From Nectonema munidae (Eukaryota; Nematomorpha; Nectonematoida; Nectonematidae): DNA of 64,000 nt. The stretch is taken from assembly GCA_030549495.1 (NCBI GenBank), contig JAUIRK010000950.1, positions 62,001 to 126,000 on the forward strand, written 5' to 3'. Shown in pieces: positions 55,505 to 64,000 of this stretch; positions within the stretch are counted from its first letter, which is position 1; every line of letters begins with the position of its first letter. Under the pieces are notes generated by a model. It was not told where the DNA came from. It saw nothing but the letters and a program-made list of their open reading frames with translations, and did no database searches. A program made the translations under genes and the position numbers.

Positions 55505-56515
55505 CTTTAAATATTTTAGGTGTGTTATAATGTAAAAATAGACACGCTATTTAACATATCCTAAATTATACATATTTTTCATTAGCTGCAATCTTACAGA
55601 AAAGATAGAGATATTTAATTACTAGATACTTTTATTTAGGAAGAAATCAAATTTCTGGGGTAAGATTAGAATATTACCAGTTATTAAGTTTCGATTTATA
55701 TACTATTACAATATCCTTTAATTTTACTAATAATATAAACAAAGAATTTCATATTCACAAAGAAATTTCAATTTAAATATAGACTTTTTTAATTAGATTA
55801 AAATTTAGGTCTATAATGTCGATAAAATAACCCAACGTCAAGATATTATAGAGAATGATTGAGGAAAAATGTGCAATAAAGCAACAAAAATTTTAAAAAA
55901 AATAGCACAATTATTACGAGACACAAAGATAGAGCTGCAAGATCTGATTTCTAGGAAACAGTGTAGACGGAAATTAAGATCAAATAGGGACTAAGAGAAT
56001 AATATATATTAATTGAAATGTAGGCAAATAATATAAAAACAATTTTATTAAAGGTTGGCAGATATTTTTATTTGAGAGAAAAATAATATTTTTAACGGAA
56101 TTCCCATATAACGGATTTGCAGAAAATATAGAAGAATCCTGACTCTATAATAAGATATTTTAAAATTTAAAAAGATCTTGCAGTTGAATTATTATAAGAA
56201 ACATTGAAAATAGGATTCAAAAATTAGTACAAATCAATTTAGAAAGGAATTACATTTTGTTTATAAGGGAATTCCTCAAAAATTTATCATGCAATTTTTT
56301 TCGTCAAAGCATTTTATTAATTGAGATAAAGCAATTTAAAAAAATATTAAATATAAATTTTATAGAAATAGAAAATATTGGATTTTAAGTATAGATCTTG
56401 ATCATTCTAATTATATAGCATGATAAGTGATAAAATATTATGATAATATAACTTGTAGGGAGCCCTGCTGGATTATCACATAAAACTGATTGAATAATTA
56501 TTTCAAAATTTAATA
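55505..56515. other. Intergenic stretch without recognised features
   Basis: Strongly AT-rich and without gene-like frames or repeats that I can name. The part next to 56516 may be the 3' UTR of LINE-A. Confidence 0.4.
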
Positions 56516-58250
56516 TTATAACCAGTCATAACAGCTTAAAAAATTTCTTAAAAAACTATAGATTATATCCCTAATTACAAAAAGATACTTAAAATTATAG
56601 AAGATGATGATGTGTTTCTTGTTGATTGCAGTTGAATCTACATAGATTGCTTGGTGATTTTTGATGCGGTAGAGATAGGAGTTGCGGGGGCAGTGTTCGG
56701 ATAGACATCTGATTAGCGGTCGTGATGACAAGAATTTCATTTTTGACCAAATGTCCAAAATTTGGTTTGGATTGTATATATGTTGGAAGAAAATAGAAGG
56801 TGAGGATTGGATGATTTCTTGTCCAAGGTATTGAGTGTTTGATCTAAGTAGAGGTGTATAGGCTTCTAGGGAAAATGAGGTAACGGGGATATAAGTAGTA
56901 TTTGGAGTTACTTTGTTAGCTAGCTTATCTACATAGGTGTTTTTTAGAATGTTTGAGTGAGCTGTGCACCAGTAGAGGTGTATTTCAAAGTAATTTGATA
57001 AGTAGATGAGCTTAGAAACAAGGGTGTATGCTAAGAATGCGATGTTGTGTTTGAGGCTTAGGGCTTTGATGATGTTTTGTGAGTCTGTAAAAAAGTTTAG
57101 TGTGTTGTAATGTTCAAAGGACAACTTATTTTGTCTTATGTAATCGCAAGCATGTACAAGGGCATAGCATTCACCAGTATATATTGGAAGAGAGAGAACA
57201 ATGGCAGACATTTTTGAGTAAAAAGTGAAAGAAAAAGAGCCTCTGAAGAGTGCAAAAGCCAAGCAAGATTTGTTTGCGGTTTTTGAGCTATCCAGGAATA
57301 TTCTTAATGAAATTGAGCTAAAATTGGAGTGGATCGTAATTAGAAGCTTAGCGATGGATTTGATGAAACAGTTGTGAAGAAAGAAAGGAAATAGTGAGGG
57401 AGGATGAAATTAATGTAGTGGATTGATTTTGGGTTGGATCAGAATGTTGTTGAGTGAAAATATAAATGGTTGGAGTAAGGATTTGTAGTAAGTTTGAGAG
57501 AGAGCAATTTGAAGGTTATAGTAATAGAAGGACTTAAGATAAGAATTTGGTTCGATGTATGTCATGATATATTTTTTGGTAACAGTTTGTTTGAGATGAA
57601 GTGTTAGAGGAAGGCAGTTCGTGAAGAATTCTAAGATTCTAGTAGGGGAGGTTTTGTAGGCTCTGGTCATTGTGATGAGGCAAACGCGGTGGATTTTATA
57701 TGGATAAGTGAGTGATAAGGGGTAGTTTAATCATAGGCGCCATGAAACTATGCCCCACTCAAGCGTAGGTAGGATGATTTATTTATATATATAAAAGATG
57801 AGTGTTGAATACTTAGACCCCATTTATAAGATATAATTTTACTAAGAGAGAAAAAAGTTGAAGATAGTTTGTGGTATAAGTTTTTGAGGTGGGATGACAA
57901 TTTGAGGGTTAATTGAAATGTGAGCCGTTTGAGGTAAAGATGAAGGTTAGATCATCTGAATAGCATTGAAAGAAGGCTGAATTGTTAGCTAATATCTCTA
58001 ATAGGGGGTTTATAAGTATAATCCAGAGGATATCGGAAGGATGGTGATTGGTCGCCAGTTGGTTATGAGGCCTGAGTCTTTGTTGGGTTTAGGAAGTAAA
58101 ATAAGCTTACCTGTTTTCCAGATAGATGAGAAAAAGGAGAATTTTAGGCAACTATTATATAATTGTAAGAGATATTGTGAATATCAAGGGAAGGATTTTA
58201 TAATATGTTTTGTGGTTATAAGATCAAATCTTGGAGATAATTTTTGATTT
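56516..58250 (-). pseudogene. LINE-A: reverse transcriptase to RNase H part
   Basis: At 58150-58040 the minus strand reads WKTGKLILLPKPNKDSGLIT then NWRPITILP, the start of a LINE reverse transcriptase. Between 57670 and 57590 lies AYKTSPTRILEFFTNCLPL, the usual link after the RT (R.TP..al.v..G.pPl). The open frame 57262-56516 has an RNase H domain: YTGECYALVHACDYIRQ, FFTDSQNIIKAL and LYWCTAHSNILKNTYVDKLA, with the E, D and final D positions visible. An RNase H domain puts LINE-A in the I/R1/LOA/Tad-type group. The RT centre, including the YADD box, is decayed or missing. Confidence 0.7.
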
Positions 58251-58350
58251 AGGCTATTTATAGCCGAGCCTAATTCTCCTAGATTTACTGGAGGACAAGT
58301 TTGGGATGAGTTTATGGATTAGAAGGAGGAAACATGTTCGCTTATAGAAT

Positions 58351-58409
58351 GGTTTACTATTGAAATAAATAAATTTCAATAAAAAGGTTTACTATTGAAA
58401 TAAATAAAT
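58351..58409. repeat. 24-bp direct repeat at the LINE-A/LINE-B junction
   Basis: The sequence ggtttactattgaaataaat plus aaat occurs at 58351-58374 and 58386-58409, separated by 11 bp. It lies where the 3' tail of LINE-B (minus strand) meets LINE-A. It may be a tail duplication or a target-site duplication. Confidence 0.6.
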
Positions 58410-59573
58410 GCATTGAAAGGGATGGTTTGAATTTTTTCCAAAATTCTTTTTTGCAGAATTTATTTCTTTATATCTATTTTTATATTGAAGTAGTGTTCGA
58501 TGTTGCTAGGGCTATGGTTATTACGAAGTGTTTTGAGCGAATTTTTTAGGGATTTTTTAAGCGAGGTGAAAAAGGGAGTCCAGAAGTATGTAGAAGACTT
58601 TTCAAATATTTTTGACGGTGTTGGTATTATGGAAATAGGGCTATAATTTTCAATTGATAATTTATCATTTTTTTTATGAATAGGTATAAATTTATGTACT
58701 TTTAAAACTTGAGGAAACATGTTATTTTATAAAGCAAGATTAATAGAATACGATAAAGGGACGCTTAAATAGTATTTTATATATTTTATGTTTCATTGAT
58801 ATTCCATATATATCTTCGGTATTATTATCTTTGAATTCATCAATAATTACTAGTATTTCTTCATACGTGCTAAGATTGAGTTCAAAAAAACCTGGTGTAT
58901 TTTTTTTCAGAAGAAATATATTCTGAACTGTAATTTTTTATTGTGTTTGTGAAACATTCATTGAACTTATTAGCTGCTGCAAAATCATCAAGTATATTCA
59001 ACCCATCTTTTATACATATTTTAGTCTTATTCTTATTTTTAATAACTTCATTTATTTCGTACCAAACTTTTTGCATTGAATTGCATTTAGCAAATTTGTT
59101 AGAGAAATAATTTTCTTTTGAGTTCCGTATTTTGTATTTTATTTTGTTTCTCAAAATTATAAATTGGCTTTTCGTTGATAAGTTTTTATTTTTTTTGTAT
59201 TTCTGATAAACTCTATCACGTTTTTTAATCATGTCTAATATTTCAAAGCTAATCCAAGGTTTGTATTTGTATTTATACTTATTAATTTTCAATGTTTTAG
59301 TTGATTCTTTTATCAAAAAACGTATATTTTTGGTTAAATAATTTGTAAAATGTCGGGATTACTATTATCCACTTCTGTATTCAAAAATCACTCAGTTTCT
59401 GAAGCTAAAGATTGAAATAAATTTATATCGAGTTTTTCATTGAAAGGTTTCTTGTTAATGATTCGAATTCTCAGATCTAATGATAATAGAATTGGGATAT
59501 GGTCAGAGAAATGGGACATACAATTATAAGCCGCGTAATTAGAAAAATTGTTACTAAGAAAAAAGTTACCCAA
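58410..59573 (-). mobile_element. LINE-B fragment (CR1/Daphne/Jockey-like), endonuclease end to early RT
   Basis: In 5'-3' order on the minus strand: an endonuclease end with CMSHFSDHIPILLSLDLRIR (59520), the inter-domain stretch PWISFEILDMIKKRDRVYQK (59260) and an RT start FPQVLKVHKFIPIHKKNDKL then NYSPISIIPTPSKIFEK (58720-58620). This PW(I)...I..RD.LY.K stretch and the P.hKK.d...NYRPIS start belong to LINEs without RNase H (CR1, Daphne, L2, Jockey). It ends in an (ATTT)-like tail. I infer that it was inserted into, or joined to, LINE-A. Several frame changes. Confidence 0.6.
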
Positions 59574-59599
59574 TTTTCAGCTTTTTCTAAGCTGTCTTT

Positions 59600-59922
59600 A
59601 TCAGGAAAAGGTATCCTCAGTTTGTTTTTTTGTAGGATTGTAGGTGTTTAAAATGTAGGTTTTTTGTAGGCTGAAAAATAATTGGGATAAATGTGAAAAA
59701 CGCTCCAATCTTTCAAAATAATCAAATAGTTCAATTATTTTTACATTTTGAAAAGAGTTTGGGTAAAAAGTCACGACCAGGGGCAGAGTAGAGTGAACAG
59801 AAAATAAAAGGGGAGTTTTCGCTAAATATTAGTATAAATATGTATTCTTGAGTCGAGTGTTGATGAATGAAAGAAAAGGGGTCAGACTTTTTACCCAAAT
59901 ACACCCAAACAGATGAAAACAA
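59600..59922 (-). pseudogene. LINE-A: endonuclease fragment
   Basis: The frame reads IFILIFSENSPFIFCSLYSA then PGRDF, matching the strand before the catalytic centre of LINE endonucleases (FCSLYSPP). It is in the same orientation as LINE-A and lies between its ORF1 and the LINE-B fragment. The assignment of the C-terminal endonuclease piece at 59573 to A or B is uncertain. Confidence 0.5.
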
Positions 59923-60058
59923 ATATAAATATTCAAAGAATAAGTTAAATATACATAGAAAAATTATTCTCAGGATAAAACTAATATAAAAGTTTTCGCT
60001 AAATATTAGTACAAATATTTATTCTTGAATCGAGTGTTGATGAATGAAAGAAAAGTGG
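59829..60058. repeat. Two copies of a roughly 60-bp endonuclease segment
   Basis: The stretch cgctaaatattagtataaat through gagtgttgatgaatgaaag is at 59818-59880 and again, with a few changes, at 59996-60056. Sequence beyond each copy differs, so this is not a simple tandem duplication. Confidence 0.7.
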
Positions 60059-60099
60059 ATAAATGATTTTATGATGATACAGGCTGAATAAAGAGTTGG

Positions 60100-61357
60100 T
60101 TTGTAGTACAGTGTAATTTGGAGGAATTGAAGGAAAAGAAGAGTTTTTTGTGTAGGGCTCGTTTTCAAAAGAGTTAGAATGTTGGATTTTAAAGAGCTTC
60201 TACCAAGCTGTTTTGGTGTGGTTTAGATTTATGTGGAGAATGTTTAACATACATAAGTTTTGAGTAAGTTTTGGTTGTTTTCATTTAGGTTAGTAAGGTG
60301 TTGTAGTCAAAAGAGGCATGCATGGGAGAGGGCTGAATGTTGTTGTTTGCAATTAGAGCATTTTAGACGTACAGGGTATTCTTTGAAGATACAAGAGGTA
60401 ATAGATTGATCTCTTTGACCACAGTGAGCGCAGAGGGGAGAGTTTGATTTGCACTGCAAGGTTGTGTGGTTAAATTTGAGGCAGGTTTCACATTGATGTA
60501 ATTTAGGTTTTAGTATTTTAGAGGTTAGAATGAAGTTTTCTACTATAAGTTTAGGGTTTTTCCATTACGAATTTGGCTATTATCGAGTTACTAGGGCAAA
60601 ATGAGATGGTGTAAGAATAGATACCTTCTTTTCCTATTTTTTTAAAGATATAAGTGTGCCTAAGGAGTAAATATGAGGGTTATTTTCGTAAATTAGTTGT
60701 GATAGAGAGTCAAGGGGTATTTCTTTAGAGATACTTGGAAGTAGAAAAGTTGGGTATGAAGGTGGAATATCGTTGGTAGTGACACCTATTTTGTTCAATT
60801 TAGAAACAACAATTTCTTTTTTAGCGGTTGAGGAGAATTGAAAATAGAGAGTTCCTTCGTTATAGCTTCTGTTATTTTTTATGATGAAAGGGTTTAATTT
60901 GGGTTCCATTTTTTTGATTATGGATTTTTTAAAATCTATAATTTCGGTGGGGGATTTAGTTGATTGCTTAGGGATCATATGGATTGAGAGTTTTGGGTCC
61001 AACTTTTTTCGTGGTTTAGGGATTAAGTTGGGTATCCGAAAAGTAAATGGCTTAGTAATGATCTTTGGTTGGGTAGCAGCAGTGAAACATAACTGGTAGT
61101 ATTGGAATTATATGTATTGGAAAGACTCATAAGTTTAATTTCTAGGTTTGAGGCAATGTTTAAAAGGGTGACATATTATAGTTTGTAGAATTTAATGCTG
61201 TCTTCAGCGGATAGTGATGCGTGAGAAATGAAGTCGTTAAACAGGTTAGAGATAATTTGAGAGGTTGTTGGGTTTTAAGATTCAATTTGAGGACATGATA
61301 GTTTAGGTGTGGGGGAGAGGTGTTCGTGTGTATAGATTGTATGGGTTTGTTTTCCAT
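60100..61357 (-). pseudogene. LINE-A: ORF1 (gag-like, zinc knuckles)
   Basis: The frame starts MENKPIQSIHTNTSPPHLNY at 61357. A central frame (61002-60634) has EGTLYFQFSSTAKKEIVVSK, an RRM-like RNA-binding part. It is followed by cysteine knuckles near 60440-60340: CAHCGQRDQSITSC and CSNCKQQHSALSHAC. ORF1 proteins of I/R1/LOA/Jockey LINEs have this order. They bind the element's RNA. Several frame breaks are present. Confidence 0.65.
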
Positions 61358-61399
61358 AGTTTTGAGGTTAGAAAAAAGAGAGAGAAAAGTGAGGTAAAA

Positions 61400-62976
61400 G
61401 GAGATAAAGGTAAATTGTTTTCTTGAAAATATAGTTCCATTTTTTCCTCTTAATTTATAAGTGTATTTATATTATATGATATTTTTTTCAGCATAAAGTA
61501 TCCTCCTCATAGCCTTTTTGCCTTTAGATCCGTATAATTTTTATTAGTTTATACTTTGCATATTTTTTTGTGAACTCATCAATTCCCTTGAATTTACATA
61601 TATGTTGTGATGTGAAATCTTATTTTTTTTTCAATAAATTTTCTTCTTCTTATTCTATGATTAATCGTTAATTCATTGAAATACTTTCTACTAACACATA
61701 ACGCTATTTTCTTTAGCCCATTTTATTTAGCCCTTGTCATCAAACCATAACATTTGCTTTCTTAACCTTTTTCTCTTAAATTAGCATTTGTAGAAATATA
61801 TTCTTTATTTCTTCTCAAGTATTACGATAGTACTTTACTTACATACTTTAACACTGACGATATATACTTAAAACTTTAAAGAGATTTATATTTTTATTTT
61901 TAAAAAATAAATAATTAATAAATAATTCTTTAACCTCGTTTACAGTTGGAAGTAAGGAGTTCGATCCTTAAAGCCACCGACTCTTAAAAACAAAATCAAA
62001 AAATAAAGTTTAACCTTCTCAAGGATAATGCAAGCATAGAGCCATAGGGCTCAAAGTGCTAATATCCAACCAAAAATCTCAATAGAAAAATTAAATTTTT
62101 TTATATCTTTTCAATCCTGCTATAATCTACCTAAAATGGTCGAATTATATAGCAGACTATACAATGGGATTTTCACAATTGAAAAGTAAAGTTGGTTTTT
62201 AATATTAATTACAGAACATTAATGCTATAGCTAGAATTTATGTTTTTTAAAAATATTAATATTGAGTTTTTTTAATAATTCAAGAATCCTTGTATTTTCA
62301 AGTTTTATTGAATTAGATTAAGAATAGATAATAATGAATATTTTCGGTTAAATTAATTGAATTTTTTTTTGAAATAATTATAAATATATAATCCCAAGAT
62401 TTTTGGTTAGTGTTTTATTTTACGATTTTTCTTCCGTTTCTCAATTTTTTTTATCAATATCTGACAATATTACCTCTCGAGGAACATAATTTTGAATACT
62501 AATCATCAGCTTTCTTTTTCAATGGGATTTTATACATTTAAGCAAACGATTTTCATTTCTTGCTACACCGGTGTCACACTGGTCCTCAAAGGGTTAAAGG
62601 GGACGTATGCGCTGTAATTAAGTATATTTCCAAAGTAAAATCCTCATAATCCGTTAGCAAAAATTTATCATATAATTTTAGATGTAAATTTTCCTAAAAA
62701 TAAATATAATAAAAATTTGTGAAGATATTAATTTTTGATTCATTATATAAATGCGGTTCTTAACCACCAATATTTATTTAATTTGGCAAACAAACCCCTG
62801 GGGTCGCCAAGATCTCAAAATAAAAACATTGCCAACTCTAAATTCTAAGAGTTTTTAAGGATATACATGCAGTCACATATTAGTTGAGGGATAGTGGACA
62901 ATTTCTTATTTATTTTTAACAAAGATAAATGAAGAAAAGTACGAAGAAGCGAAACCCACAAAAATGATACATCAAT
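61400..62976. other. Intergenic stretch right of LINE-A
   Basis: AT-rich. Part of 61400-61480 may be the LINE-A 5' UTR. I see no gene. A stretch near 61925-61985 (gttggaagtaaggagttcga...) has a weak tRNA-like B-box flavour but no full tRNA. Confidence 0.4.
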
Positions 62977-63040
62977 CAGGGGCGCACATCCTCGAAATTA
63001 TTGGGGGGGGGGGGGGGATTTTTTGTTGCAATTTTTAAAA
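62977..63040 (+). repeat. Start of a hAT-like repeat (caggggcgcacatcc type)
   Basis: It begins caggggcgcacatcctcg and is followed by a run of about 16 G. It matches the inverted end at 460-484. The partner end was not found in this window. Confidence 0.4.
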
Positions 63041-63212
63041 TTAGTGGTCTGGAAATACAACGGGAGACCAAATATTAAAGCAATCGTTTAAAATAGAGTG
63101 TATTCAGCGCATACCTAAATTTATAAGACTACTTTATATTTTTTTACAAATTTGGTGAATTTAAATACTATACTTCCAACGAAAATATTTTAATTAAATT
63201 TGCATATCGAAT

Positions 63213-63755
63213 ATGGTGCCTAGAAAAAATGCCCGGGAAAAAATGTCGCCAATTAAAAAGTAGGAACCCCCAGTAAAAATGCAACCGAAAAAAATGCCCC
63301 AATTTAAAATTAGGAAAAAATGCCCCAACACAAAAAATTATTAATTAAAATTAAAAAATTTTTTTTTTAAAAAAGATATGTGAAATAAAGTTTTTTTGTA
63401 AAAAAACAAAGAGTTAACTTTTCAAGTAAACTAAAAAACTCAGCATAGGAAAATTTTTTAAATACAAAAATTTATAAAACAGCAAATATTTTTGGACTTT
63501 GTGTGTATCAGAACACTTTCTAAATATAATTTGTGTTTTAACTGATTTTAAGAACACATTCCCACAAATCTGCACCTTTGCTATTGTTTCAAGAACTTTA
63601 TAAAGAAAAAAACCCTATAGATTAAGAAATTTTGGAAATTTAGCCTTTCGTGGTACCAAATAAAAATATTTATATAATTAAAAAAATCCTGAAAATCAAA
63701 AATTAGGGGGCATTTTTTCCTACTTTTTAATTGGGGGCATTTTTACCTACAACCA
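63213..63755. mobile_element. Unclassified element with long inverted ends (543 bp)
   Basis: The left side has gaaaaaatgcccgggaaaaaatg and caattaaaaagtagg. The right side, reversed, has taggtaaaaatgcccccaat and taaaaagtaggaaaaaatgc. The outermost bases atggt/accat are inverted, and atcgaa occurs in both flanks. It is non-coding; several atgcccc-type repeats lie inside each end. Confidence 0.5.
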
Positions 63756-64000
63756 TCGAACATACACTAGTTTAAAAAAATCCAAAAATGTTAGGGAGTG
63801 GAATAGGCTTTTCATTTGAAAAATGAAATAGTCTACCAGGCACATTACAGGAATTGATGAATGGATATTTGATTCATAGAGAAAACAAATAACTGAAGGT
63901 TGGATAGTTTTATATGAGTGAATGTAGTCTAAAGGAAAATACTAGACACCCTGCGATGTTTATATGAAAAAATGTGATTGATTCAGGGACAAGGGTATAA

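Noticed and set aside
56516-61357. LTR retrotransposon or virus-like element
   Set aside because: The RNase H, endonuclease and RT order is that of non-LTR elements. No terminal repeats, protease or integrase were seen. No LTR or Polinton-type element was recognised anywhere in the window.

Overview
The window looks like AT-rich nuclear DNA from an invertebrate animal. The evidence is spliced genes with very short introns (about 45-65 bp where they can be read), a synaptic RIM-type gene, a CstF-77 gene, and a dense population of animal-type DNA transposons, LINEs and a tRNA-derived SINE. The species cannot be named from the sequence. Names below rest on motif recognition by eye; no database search was possible.

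Two host genes are supported, both on the minus strand. The first runs from 41290 down to at least 2341. Phase-consistent exons encode an N-terminal Rab-binding helix, an eight-cysteine FYVE-like zinc finger and a long low-complexity linker (41290 to 25142). Three closely spaced exons at 2790-2341 encode a divergent PDZ domain. This order (Rab-binding/zinc finger, linker, PDZ) is that of RIM/UNC-10, the active-zone scaffold of regulated exocytosis. At least one linker exon was not found, and the C2 domains should lie beyond the left edge or in unrecognised exons. The second gene, 53910-51673, is a complete single-exon CSTF3 (CstF-77/Rna14 family) gene for pre-mRNA 3'-end processing.

Almost everything else is mobile DNA, much of it inside the introns of the RIM-like gene. 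From left to right: piggyBac-like MITEs with TTAA flanks (3897, 5739, 29818, 48897); a 5'-truncated LINE with an 18-bp target duplication (5084); hAT MITEs and hAT remnants with 8-bp duplications (5324, 15385, 22522, 26516, 30366, 33491, 48317); three decayed copies of a two-gene transposon that carries a SAM-domain accessory gene with tiny introns (about 7490-15165); a Mutator-like element with tandem-repeat ends and a duplicated target (17797-19626); two pogo/Tigger elements (23636-24901 and 35856-38186); two copies of an unnamed MITE (28783, 40799); a 374-bp palindrome (31125); a less familiar DNA transposon (45286-47472); SINE copies (48686, 51039, part at 14940); a Merlin element with matching ends and target duplication (54389-55496); and a composite of two LINE types (56516-61357). 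No LTR element, Polinton, CRISPR array, rRNA or functional tRNA was recognised.

The two host genes are not an operon and have no evident functional link. The most interesting features are the SAM-gene transposon copies, which keep introns at the same homologous positions; the MULE whose inverted ends are built from short tandem units; the highly divergent RIM-like PDZ; and the intronless CSTF3 beside a gene tens of kilobases long.
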